Below are positions 1 through 11,113 of a DNA stretch of 64,000 nt, one piece after another. The position numbers and the translations under genes were made by a program. The notes beneath the pieces were generated by a model. It had not been told where the DNA came from and ran no database searches. It saw nothing but the letters and a program-made list of their open reading frames with translations. Where the stretch lies: assembly GCF_000237925.1 (NCBI RefSeq), contig NC_031499.1:1-64000 (forward strand), in the 5' to 3' direction. Each line of letters begins with the position of its first letter. Positions within the stretch are counted from its first letter, which is position 1. This DNA is from Schistosoma mansoni. Its lineage: Eukaryota > Platyhelminthes > Trematoda > Strigeidida > Schistosomatidae.

Positions 1-2304
1 GAGGGCAAGTTATCATCACCAAATTACGTCTCGCTTACCGAATTACAAACAGATTTACACAACAACAAACTACTGGCTGTACAAAACATCATCACACGTA
101 AAGCAACACTACTCACAACACCAATCAAAACACATCACATCACATCACATCAACTATCGATAAACAAACACTTACCGCTATTCCGATTCAAACACATCGC
201 TTATAAATTATCGCCATCAATATCACCAACAAACTGATAAATAATAAAAAAACAATTCTCAATTGCACACACACACACACAACACCAATCTCTCATCAAA
301 TTTATGCGTTTCTTCAATACTATCTCAGATAGAGCCCAATCACTGATCATAGAGGGCAAGTTATCATCACCAAATTACGTCTCGCTTACCGAATTACAAA
401 CAGATTTACACAACAACAACAACAACAAACAATCACTCAACCATCGAACATTACATAAACACCATAACAACACCACACACAACTATACTACCACATAAAT
501 CTACTCACCTCTTTTATTACTCGACATAATTAGCGCCACAACCAGTTCGTACAAACACCAAATCACACCAACTCTCTACAATATAAACAAAATTTACATT
601 ATTAACACACAAATACACCACAATCCAACACACAATATACACTTACATGCAACATTTCAGTATTCACTAAACTATATCATGTCTCGGTCAACAGACCGTC
701 GTGAATATATTCACATCATATCATACACATCTCTCTCACTCACTCACACACACACACACAACCAACATCTCATTCATTCATACATCCTCCCATCAACATG
801 AACAATAAAACACTAGTCACAACTAATCAAATTATACACAAACACTAACTTACCGTTACACTCAACAGAACACCGTCCTCGTCCAATCAGTCACCACCGT
901 TACACAACTATTATTTACTGAAGAAAAAACAAAACACAACAAAACAAGACAACATATCAATTTCTCAATTAACATCACATCAATAGACACTAAACCTACA
1001 TATACAATGGTACACATACACATACATGCACACATTTATACATTTCATCAATACTATCTCAGATAGAGCCCAATCACTGATCATAGAGGGCAAGTTATCA
1101 TCACCAAATTACGTCTCGCTTACCGAATTACAAACAGATTTACACAACAACAACAACAACAACAAACAATCACTCAACCATCGAACATTACATAAACACC
1201 ATAACAACACCGCACACAACTATACTACCACATAAATCTACTCACCTCTTTTATTACTCGACATAATTAGCGCCACAACCAGTTCGTACAAACACCAAAT
1301 CACACCAACTCTCTACAATATAAACAAAATTTACATTATTAACACACAAATACACCACAATCCAACACACAATATACACTTACATGCAACATTTCAGTAT
1401 TCACTAAACTATATCATGTCTCGGTCAACAGACCGTCGTGAATATATTCACATCATATCATACACATCTCTCTCACTCACTCACACACACACACACAACC
1501 AACATCTCATTCATTCATACATCCTCCCATCAACATGAACAATAAAACACTAGTCACAACCAATCAAATTATACACAAACACTAACTTACCGTTACACTC
1601 AACAGAACACCATCCTCGTCCAATCAGTCACCACCGTTACACAACTATTATTTACTGAAGAAAAAACAAAACACAACAAAACAAAACAACATATCAATTT
1701 CTCAATTAACATCACATCAATAGACACTAAACCTACATATACAATGGTACACATACACATACATGCACACATTTATACATTTCATCAATACTATCTCAGA
1801 TAGAGCCCAATCACTGATCATAGAGGGCAAGTTATCATCACCAAATTACGTCTCGCTTACCGAGTTACAAACAGATTTACACAACAACAACAACAACATA
1901 CATCATGTACAAAACATCATCACACGTAAAGCAACACTACTCACAACACCAATCAAAACACATCACATCACATCACATCACATCAACTATCGATAAACAA
2001 ACACTTACCGCTATTCCGATTCAAACACATCGCTTATAAATTATCGCCATCACCGCAAACTTCAATCGTCACCCATCACCACTCTATCGCCATCAATATC
2101 ACCAACAAACTGATAAATAATAAAAAAACAATTCTCAATTGCACACACACACACACAACACCAATCTCTCATCAAATTTATGCGTTTCTTCAATACTATC
2201 TCAGATAGAGCCCAATCACTGATCATAGAGGGCAAGTTATCATCACCAAATTACGTCTCGCTTACCGAATTACAAACAGATTTTCACAACAACAGCAACA
2301 GCGG
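1..2304. repeat. Complex tandem satellite, mixed 351-737 base units
   Basis: A shared core (starting gagggcaagttatc) recurs at 1, 352, 1086, 1823 and 2228, giving spacings of 351, 734, 737 and 405 bases. Long units carry an extra segment with a small hairpin (cggtc-aaca-gaccg, seen near 684 and 1422), CA tracts and a GA-poor body. Short units carry a block of catcac repeats; one is 54 bases longer than the other. The plus strand is very poor in G and rich in A and C. A window of about 35 codons in the core (ISDRAQSLIIEGKLSS...) stays open in every copy, but with an (AAC)n asparagine tail and different downstream ends, so I do not call it a gene. The array starts outside the window and ends abruptly against retroelement sequence near 2304. 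Copies are nearly identical, which suggests recent homogenisation. Confidence 0.9.
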
Positions 2305-2639
2305 CCTGTTTGAATACCCGGGCTACCTGTTTCTGCCATGTAAATATTTCATCAAGTTATCTGTTTTTTTAGTTGTTTCAACTTATCCTTATGTTTGTTA
2401 ATTGCATAACCTATACAGGCGCGTTTATGAAACGCTTACGTCCTTTCGCTGCAAAAATTACAAACAAGTACAATAAGAGACATCGTGGTGGTTGGCAATA
2501 TGCTTTAAAGAGAATAAACATTAATCAAATGTCGATTCCCGAGCTGCTTATCTGTCGATCACTAATTAAGAAGGTGGACTATCTCCAATTTCTGCTAAGT
2601 CAAAACATGTATCGTAATTGTGGTGTCATCACAATTCAA
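2305..2639 (+). mobile_element. Dispersed retroelement fragment (CR1-like tail family), 5' part
   Basis: This stretch matches, with divergence, the reverse complement of about 38440-38790 and, for its first 40 bases, 30690-30730 (motif gggctacctgttt). The 38.4 kb copy ends in a tail resembling the 3' end of the CR1/Jockey-like LINE at 21.3-21.7 kb (ttgaataaagc followed by AAT repeats). I infer a non-autonomous or deleted derivative of that LINE family. This copy lacks the tail and runs directly into an RTE fragment at about 2640. A short ORF (MKRLRPFAAKITNK...) crosses it, but it is not conserved enough to call coding. Confidence 0.45.
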
Positions 2640-3118
2640 GCCAAACGAGCTTTTTGAATCCGTGCTGAGTTTTCGTCAGATACCGACCCATTAGGGCTGA
2701 TCAGACTTGAAAAGGAAATTGGGTTAGAAGTGGTCTTAATGACCTGAGAGGGTGACCGGAGTGCCCAATGGACAACTGACTGAGGTCGGTCGCACACCTT
2801 ACCGCCGGAGATGGATATCCGTGGGATAAGGCGAGGTATGCATTTTTAGGGTCGACCTTTTCTAACCACACCCCTCCTTGTGGGAAGGCAGCGTCGCTGT
2901 TATGCTGGTTGTCTGAAGGAAACACCCTACTGCCGTCACACCTCTGTACGGTCAGCAGTACGACTTCGCCTTCGGACCTTGTGTTTGCTACTTTTAGTCT
3001 TACCGCTCTTCAACCGATCTGCCTGGCATGGTAGGACGTTTAGGAACGATTGTTCCAGCCAGTGTAGCTCGAATGGTTCGTCACGATGGGCAAGCCCGAG
3101 CACCAAGTCAAGGTAGCA
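2640..3118 (-). mobile_element. Internally deleted RTE-type LINE (same family as 32532-36419)
   Basis: The first 65 bases match the RT C-terminal part of the large element (about 33280-33345). The rest matches its 5' leader (about 35948-36415). About 2.6 kb that should lie between them is missing, and the 3' tail is absent. The upper end near 3118 stops at the same sequence (gcagcaacggttgg) as the large copy at 36418, so the 5' terminus appears to be the true element start. It cannot encode a functional protein. Confidence 0.75.
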
Positions 3119-3879
3119 GCAACGGTTGGGTCAATACACTCTCAGATATAATAATTTATCACATCAGATTGCCAATTTGTTTCTTATTGTTGTGAATTTT
3201 ACGATAACTGCGATAAAGCTTCTAGAGGCCCTTGAAGACCCGTTTCTTTCCAGTCGGAACTAAATAGAATGTGAACGTGGCGTGCTTCGTCTGATCAGTA
3301 GTATGTCATGCCACTTTGCAGATTGGTTGAATTATAATGTTGATTTAACAAACGCTAATATTTGTAAATAACTTAGCAAGATGTCATTTGCATATGAATA
3401 GGTTGAAGCTTTGGTTGAGCGTTAAGAAAACGTTATGAAGAGTTATAGATTCGTATTCTAAGAAGCTCCAAATCACCAAATGAACTTAAATTAAAAAGGA
3501 CTCACAGATTATCCATTCAAATCGCATGTCGAACACATTACTAATTTCAATCATGTACTTCATTTCAATGGCTTGGCTGGTGTGCAGCACGTTATATATT
3601 GACGTTCAATTGGAAGCAGGAGCGATCTGAAACAACAACACAGAATTCAGAACCAGTAGGTGCCTCTGAAGCAAGAACGCGGTGTACTGGCACAACAGAT
3701 ATATTTCTAAAATTGAAAGACGCGGTTCGAGTATGGAAAGAGAAACTTATTACAAAATAGTTTTATTCGTTGTTCTGCAGGTTAAGGTCACGTACGGCTT
3801 TTTCCTCCTTTTTCAGTGCATCTACTCTGTTTCCCAGCACTAAGAAAAACAAACTCGCATTAGTAACGTCGCAAGTATG
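3119..3879. other. Spacer between LINE fragment and Gypsy fossil
   Basis: I see no coding exon. The later part (from about 3560) may be the untranslated leader of the Gypsy-type fossil that follows, because gag-like sequence begins soon after it. Confidence 0.4.
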
Positions 3880-6235
3880 ATTTCTACGTTGCATGTTTTA
3901 CAATCGAATCGTGGTTCAAGGTCGACCCTGAAAAACTTGATGTCGCAAAAGTCAGAGAAGTGCTATGCAAACTTGATACAGCGGATTATGAACACTACAT
4001 CAACCTAATTCTTCCTTAGAGTCCTATCGATCTTTTCTGTGCAACTGTTGTAACTTTGTCGCAAAGTTTTGGTGAAGAATCATCTCTGTTCAATATTCCT
4101 CACCATTGTGTGAAGTTGGCTAAAGCTAGAGATGATGACTAGCTGCCTAATGTTGACATAGTATATCGCGAGTGTGAGTGTTTCACATTAACAGCAATGA
4201 CAGAAGACCAGTTTAATGGCCTTGTTTTAGTATGCAGCTTGCAGTCGCCTGAAGATGCCGATATCAGGAACTGAATTCCAAGGAAAATTGAACAGTGTTC
4301 AATTATAACGCTACAAGAAGTGACCAGTAAATGTCAGAGGTCGACGAATTTAAAAAATGACATTTCTATGGCCTAAAACACTGGTCGACCACCATATGTG
4401 CAGGCAGTAAATGGCCGGAAAGATTCTTTTGTGCGTAAGGGAGACAGTTTAAACAAACAGCTCCCATCAACTTGTCGGTTGTCTTGAGTGGCACTACAAA
4501 AAGTTTCGCCCATATAAAGACTATCGCTTTACTTAATGTCATCGCAAGGGTTAAAAGGAATCTGGCTGCAGGAAAAGAACCCACCGTCATTCTTCGAAAA
4601 CCTATTTCAATATATACAGATCTGGTACGATAATGTAGCTGTAAATAATTCCCCAAAATCAATAGCTCATTAAGTATTCGACATTGGATGCTGACCACGT
4701 TGTTTAAGTGGACTTGTTTAGCTGAAGGCTTTTGGTCATGCATCCATACCAGATCACGTTGCAACACGGCGTGGGACACAGCTCCTACGTTCATTAGCCA
4801 GCTTATAGTAAAGGTTCCTCGATATATTGGCAACGTATCAAATATATCTTTCCTACCTCTCCTCGTCTGACTTCTGGTTTCTATTCGACTGGGAAAGAAT
4901 GATCATAGAAGATACTACTGGTTGCTAGTTGCAAAACTAGAATATCCGTTGTATCCTCAATGACTCACAAAATATTGGTATCTCATAACAGAGCACTAAT
5001 TCGCCACTGAAGATATTACGTAGCTCCGGATATTAATAAGCAAAATATTCGACATCTACTCGATACAAAATCTGATATCTCTCTCGCTAACCCAGAAACT
5101 TGGGAAATATTGGGAGACTCACAGTTCATCTAACACAACTAGCACACAGTGAGTCTGGTGGGAAGTTAAATATTGTTGAAGAAATACTCTGCACTGTTTC
5201 TAAAGGTAATATGGCAAGGAATGCAACATTATACCTTACAAACAATCCAGCACTTGACCTATTGAGATTGGATTTGATAGGGACATTAGAACTAACAGAC
5301 CGTTCGATTAATAACATCTGCAACCGAATCAGAACTGATTGCCCTTTAGAGTGGAAAAAGAAGAATGCTGTGCTGCAAAGATACCACCACGTGTTTATAG
5401 AAGGATTGGGAAAATGTACGGAAGCCAAATCATTATTGTAGTGAAGAAGAACACGAGTGGGGACAATCGAATGTATTTCAGCACAAAATTACAAACTGTC
5501 TCACTAAAATCTGACAACCATACAGTAAACAGTTAATTTGCAAAATAACAGTCCACTGTCTCAATCTTGACCGTTCCTTCCGCAAATATCAGTCCACCTT
5601 CTCTTACTTCATTTTTCATGCATTTTCATACCAAGTGCGTTCCGTTTCTATTCTTTCATCATCCATCTTCTATTTAAATACATTCAGTGCCTGGCCATCA
5701 TTATATACTACTTATGTGGGTATAAGTAACCTACATCATACCAACCCTCAAACCCGGAGCTACTCCCATTTTTTGACCAAAAAGCCTCGTGTCTTATGCT
5801 GCCCTTTCAGTAGATGAACAGGAATAAGAACAGCTTCTGAAAGTGGATGTTACCGGACCTGTAAACTTCTCAGGTTGGGCTGCACCAATGGTTGTGGTCA
5901 AGAAGTCTGGTGGAAGTGTGCGGATTACTCCACCGGATTAAATGAAGCTCTAGAGTCTTACCAGTATCCTCTACTCCTACCGGAAGATCTCTTTGCAGAG
6001 CTAAATGGTGGCAGGTAGTTTGTAATATTGGACTTATTAAACACGTATTTACAAACCCCTGTGTCTGATGAAAGTAAAGATTTTCCAACGATCGATACGC
6101 ACAGGAGTCTGTTCCGGTATGACCGACAACCTTTTAGAGTGAAGACGGCGCTCTATATTTTCCAGCAAATTATGGATACCATGTTATAGGGTATTCCAGG
6201 AGCAGCAGCTTATTTAGACGATATTATAATAATGG
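3880..6235 (+). mobile_element. Gypsy-type LTR retrotransposon fossil (gag, protease, RT parts)
   Basis: Three recognisable parts lie in order on the plus strand: a gag-like segment (about 3900-4600), a retropepsin-like motif (LDTKSD) with flanking pol sequence (about 5030-5430), and a Gypsy reverse-transcriptase segment (about 5820-6235, with AYLDDIII at the polymerase site). A solo LTR is nested inside between gag and protease. An inverted-arm repeat brackets the RT part. The element is clearly broken, with many breaks, and looks old. The family resembles the Boudicca/Saci class of schistosome Gypsy elements; this is from general knowledge, not a search. Confidence 0.75.
4627..4955 (+). mobile_element. 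Solo LTR-like copy nested in the Gypsy fossil
   Basis: It begins tgtagctgtaaataattcc, the same start seen at about 38143 (plus) and, reverse-complemented, at 30256. Similarity continues through the tactactggt block and the following 40 bases. It lies between gag-like and protease-like parts of an older fossil, so it is a nested insertion. No element interior is attached. Confidence 0.7.
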
Positions 6236-6445
6236 TGTGGTGTGGGTTGCTTATATCCACATAAGTAGTATATGACGGTGGTCAGGCATAGAATGTATTT
6301 CATTAGAAGATTGATAAGGAAAGAACCGAAACGGAACGCAATTGGTATGAAAATGCATGAACAATGAAGTAAGAGAAGGTGGACTGATATTTGCAGAAGG
6401 GACAGTCGAAATTGAGACAGTTGACTGTTATTTTGTAAATTAACT
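5480..6445. repeat. Long inverted arms flanking an RT fragment
   Basis: Bases about 5480-5760 reappear reverse-complemented at about 6236-6445 (for example ccacataagtagtatat at 6260 against its complement near 5710). The Gypsy RT remnant (5820-6235) lies between the arms. Arms are diverged by several percent and the right arm is somewhat shorter. It could be a foldback element or two opposed copies of one small repeat. Confidence 0.65.
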
Positions 6446-6449
6446 GTTT

Positions 6450-9191
6450 ACCCATGCCGAAACCCACCTCACACGTCCTCATCGTTCCTCCTGGATCATG
6501 GGACTGTTTCCATGAAACAAAGTGAGCAGTAACCCAGGTGGTGGAGATCGGGCTAATCGCCCTCTCTACCTTTACCCACAAATGATCACGAAAGCAACAA
6601 AGAAACATTGCACAATTATAACTGGACCCAAAGAAGACAAAAAATGCACAAAATTTCCAAAAACCTAAAATTAGTTTATGGAATGTCCTGGGTTGTTCAC
6701 ACGAGAGCAAACTCCAACAGATCGTAGAACAAATTGTCGAACACAAGTACCGCATAGCAGTGATTACGGAAACTAGGATGGTCTCCAAAACCACCGAATT
6801 AAATAATAGTTCAACCCTCTATAACTCCAACCCAGACATCAAAGACTGCCGGAACACCGGTGTCGGCTTCGTCATTAGTAACCACTCAATGGTTACTGAC
6901 ATCAACTCTAAAGAGATAGCTGACAGAATAGCCACCATTAAAATAAATGGTAAAGCCACTAACCAAACTACAAACATTATTGGTTGCTATGCCCCAACTG
7001 AGTCTTCTGGTGAAGATATCAGTAAGGAAAAATTCTATCTTAAACTTAAAAATACAATTAGGCAGCTTAAACTAAATAAACTTCCTATACTCGTTCTAGG
7101 CGACTTCAACTGTAGGCTAAGCCAGGAACTTCACACCTACTACCCTAACATCGTAGGAAAAGCCAATAGGCGTGAACCGGAAACATCAGCAAATGGCATA
7201 AGGCTAATACTCTTATACGAAACATTAAGTCTGCGAGTAATTCCTACGTTCATTACTAAACTAGTACACAAAACTTCCACCTAGGTACACCCTAAAACCG
7301 AAACTGGACATATGATAGATTTAGTATTGATAAAAAATAACTCTTAATTAATGGTTCATAGCATTAACAACAGTCGCTCTATGGAAACAAATCCCGATCA
7401 TTATATGGTCACAATCATACTTAAGCTAAAGTATCTAAATAATTATAAGACCCCTAACCCTAATAATAAACCTAAACGAAGACAACGTCAGGTGATACAC
7501 GCCTTGACTGCAGAATACTTAAATATACTGAATAGCTTACTTCAAAATAAATATAATCCATGTCAAATCGAAAATGCGATCAGACAAGCTGCTGATAAAG
7601 CCTCAATCCCATATAAGTCGGCCACCTAAAGATGGCAACACAACATATAATTCAGACTTCTCTAGATACTAACTGCACTATCGTTCCAACATTCGTTGAC
7701 TTAACTAAAGCCTTCGACACTTTACCTAAACAATTAATCTTAGACACATTAGCTAAAATACGTCCATCAAATAATGTAAACTCCTGCATAAATAAACTAC
7801 CAGATAGTCCTAAGGGTTATTTAAGGAACACAGAACTAAACTTCACAATGCATAGGGGAGTTAGGCAGGGTAGTAAAGAAGGTCCGGCTATCTTCAACTT
7901 CCAAAATATATTAGAACATACAATAGACAACACTTTAAAAGGGGTTACCCCAAAAGATCAGCATAAGAAGACTTGGACAGTTAAATACTTAGAATATGCT
8001 GGTGACTTATTTCTAATCACTAATACAACGGAAGATGCTACTAAAGCCTTGAACCACCTACAACAAAACTTAACTAGTATTGGTATAGAGATATCAATCT
8101 CCGAAACTAAAGTTATGGTAATAAATAAGAAAAGTAGCTTACCATCTGTCAAGACAGACAATAAGGAGATAGAGGAGGTAGAAACCTTTCACTATCTTGG
8201 TTCCACTATAAATAACAAAGAAACTCCTGATAGTGCTATCACCCATAACATAGAAAAAGCTAAAAGTGCAATAATTAAGATCAAGCCAATACTCAAGTCT
8301 AAAGAACTCAGCCTTAGTACCAAAATCAAGCTGGTGAATTCTTCAATAATCACCGTTCTTACATATGGTTTAGAATCCATAATACTATAGGACCAGGACT
8401 GGTCTAGCCTAGAATCGGTACTAAACACAGTAAGACGAATAATTTTAGGTATAAATGATAAAAAACAACTTACTGTTGAACAACTTAAACTTAAAATAAA
8501 CCTACCAAGCTTAACTACTAAAATCATGCAAAGCAGACTAAATTTATGGTATGTAGCACACAAAAGTTCAAATAGCCTAATGGTGAGGTCCTTATATAGT
8601 AACTTTGAAAACCCGAGTAATAATAGGAAGGCACATACTAAAAACTGGTTAAGACAGCTATTCCAAAACATTAAGGCAATCGGTGAACGTCTTCCCAGTA
8701 ACTGCGAAAACCAACACAACAAGGTTAAAATAAATGCATATCAAGAGCATTTCCCAAAAATAATAGGAAAACGTCAACTTAAGCATGTATGCCAAAATAT
8801 AAACTTCATTGGAATGTTCGCCACAATAAAGGAAATGAACAGGCGCTATAGAAATGACCACCTAAATAAAACTACTAATGAAAACCTGTATAACTGTCCC
8901 CTAAATGACCGTAACAAGACATATAAGACTTTGGATTGGTTAAATAAACATATTCAATCTTGTCATCCGCAATACAATCTAACCAAAACTGAAGCTAAAA
9001 CTAAAATAAATAAAAATAACTCCCAAAATAACCAAAATAAATGTCCATACCCTGGTTGCAATAAGACACTATCAACTAAAAAAGGCATAATTAATCACTG
9101 CTATGTAGTACATTGGTGGTCAGCAATCACCGGACAGGAAGTAAAACCAAAGACAAAAAATAATGCAGAAATAACTATTGCGCCCCGGTAG
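6450..9191 (+). mobile_element. Non-LTR retrotransposon with APE endonuclease, RT and C-terminal C2H2 finger (defective)
   Basis: In order: an APE-type endonuclease (ISLWNVLG near 6672, ITETR near 6765, LVLGDFNC near 7095), a linker, a reverse transcriptase (LTKAFDTLP near 7700, GVRQGSKEGPA near 7860, catalytic box YAGD near 7998 where YADD is usual), and a C-terminal region with a C-x4-C-x12-H-x4-H finger near 9045-9110 preceded by another Cys/His-rich stretch. In-frame stops lie at 7282-7284 and 8388-8390. There is a frame change near 7630, where the RT core before motif A also seems to be missing. The block 6459-6580 has a partial relative after the 3' end (9283-9400). A C-terminal finger is not usual for RTE elements, so this is a different clade from the others in the window; I cannot name it. 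Confidence 0.8.
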
Positions 9192-9490
9192 TTGTGCCGT
9201 GCTTCAATGTAGCCTCTTCTCCAGAAGAGCCTACTAGGATTCACCAACTTGTTTGGCTGGAAGGAGCAGCATAAGGTTGTGAAGAAAAAACCGACTCACA
9301 CATCCTCGCCGTGCCTGCTGGATCACGGGACTGAAATAATGTGAGTGGTAATGCTGGTGGTAGAGATCGGACTAATCAACCACTCTACCTATACTCGATG
9401 TAATATACTCGACGTAATATTCTTCTCCAGAAAAGCCTACTAGGCTTCACCATGTTCCTATGGATGGAAGGGGCACCACAAGTATAACTG
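9192..9490 (+). repeat. Partial leader copies after the 3' end of the non-LTR element
   Basis: Bases 9283-9400 resemble the leader 6459-6580 (cacac(a/g)tcctc, tcctggatcatggg-like, ggtggtagagatcgg). Within this stretch a block starting ttctccagaa recurs about 208 bases apart (9213 and 9421). It looks like a truncated second copy head-to-tail with the first, or a tandem leader. Confidence 0.55.
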
Positions 9491-9499
9491 GTTTGTGGT

Positions 9500-11113
9500 G
9501 GTCAAGCGTTCCGAGCGACGTCGCCTTTTGATACTTCGATGTAGGTTTTTCCTTTCACTGAAAAACAGAATTCACCAAGCGTTGGATTGGTCACCCACTA
9601 ATACCATTTCAAACTTTTTGGAAACTTTACTCTTACTAAATAGTCTCAAGCAATTTAATGATTCTACTCAAAAGTCTATTCGCAATTGTGAAAATATTTC
9701 ATAACTGAATAAGTTGATCATAAGACAATGATTTTTTCTCCCTCTAATCCCCTCTTCAAACTCCTCTTTCTCACTCCCTCCCCCCTCTCTCAAAATGTCC
9801 TGTTCCTTCGTTATATTTTAATGAACGAACTACATGATTTATATCCCTAAGAATTTTATTATTTACCAAGAGTTCTAAGTCAATTATTAATAATAATCAT
9901 TGAATTCGTCTTCTCTGCTCTCTATAACAAGATAAATGCTTTATTTTCCTTTCTGTTTATTTCCCTATTTTTTTTATAGTTAAATATGTTATGTGAACAT
10001 GAAAAACATTTTACAGTGTTAAATGTAGTGTACAATTTCCATTATTTTCCAATATTGCATAAATGTTAAAATTATTATTATTATTGACATGCAGGCTGGT
10101 ACTCAGACTGCGCGTCTACTTACAAAGATCAGTGTCAATTCAGATCTGTATACCTACAACGAAAACACAGAGCTCCCATCAACCAATATTAGGCTAAACA
10201 AATTGAAGATTGCACAGAGTATAAACTCTCATTTATGAAGAGGTGATGACTATACAAAGTGAATGGATGTCAATAAATCAATGTGATGATTTGTCGAGCT
10301 CCATTCTGTCAAATGGAATATCGCCTCGTTCGTATGAGTGAGCGTTTCGCCGAGCAGCCTAACTCTCACAAAACAATAAGTATTCAAACCTAAACATAGT
10401 TCACAAAACAGAACAGTAGTAGAGAAATTGAGGTCATGTCATTCGATCAAAAGTTTTCATATAACTGTGGTGATGGAAATCAGCTGGTTTCTTGAAAATG
10501 AGAACTCTGAATAATGAACGACGAAATCCTCTGTGAAGTGATTAGTTGTGATGTTTTGTGTCAGTTTGTTGAGAACCTGTTCCAAATCGTTAGATCGAAT
10601 CATGGAACGACCTTCGCTAAGCCACCAATCACGACTAGAGAACACGGAAGAAGCGATTTGTTCCAATATGGGACCTGAAAGCAATGAACAACAACTGTTC
10701 AACCACAAATTTTACTTGTGAACACTTCACCAGATAACTCAAGAACCGTCGTGCATACTGATAATCACTCGTCAGCAAAGTCTGTCTGGAGGTTTGAAGG
10801 AGGTTTTACATTGCAGTGGGTTGGAGCTCATGTAAAATAGCTCCACAATCTGTGATATCAACACTGAGCTATTCTTCAACACCTGAACTCTTGTCTATAC
10901 GCGAATTCCTTGTTCAATAAATAATGTGTATTGGCTAACTCACTCAATGTTCAATGCCGTTAAGTTGTTAATAAGATGTAAACATGATGCTAGTCACTAC
11001 TCACTGACCAATCACTTGTTGTGTCTACTTACCAGTCAATTGATAAAGCATTTCTTAATTCAGGTGAGTGTTTCGTCTCCATAATCCCCATTGTTTTTTT
11101 GTTGACATCACAG
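9500..11113. other. AT-rich spacer upstream of the MEG-like gene
   Basis: I see no supported exon. The 5' leader exon of the gene below is expected somewhere upstream, encoding a start codon and probably a signal peptide and ending in phase 1. A strong donor (attcag/gtgagt) lies at 11064, but no ATG is in frame ahead of it in the same open stretch, so I do not call it. Confidence 0.4.

Noticed and set aside
304-2401. Repeated ORFs sharing ISDRAQSLIIEGKLSSPNYVSLTELQTD
   Set aside because: They lie inside satellite units and end in low-complexity tails that differ between units; no splice sites or partner exons were found, so I keep them as satellite sequence.
10984-11064. Possible first exon of the MEG-like gene ending at the strong donor at 11064
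   Set aside because: The only frame compatible with phase 1 has a stop at the start of the stretch and no ATG after it; no signal-peptide-like sequence was seen.
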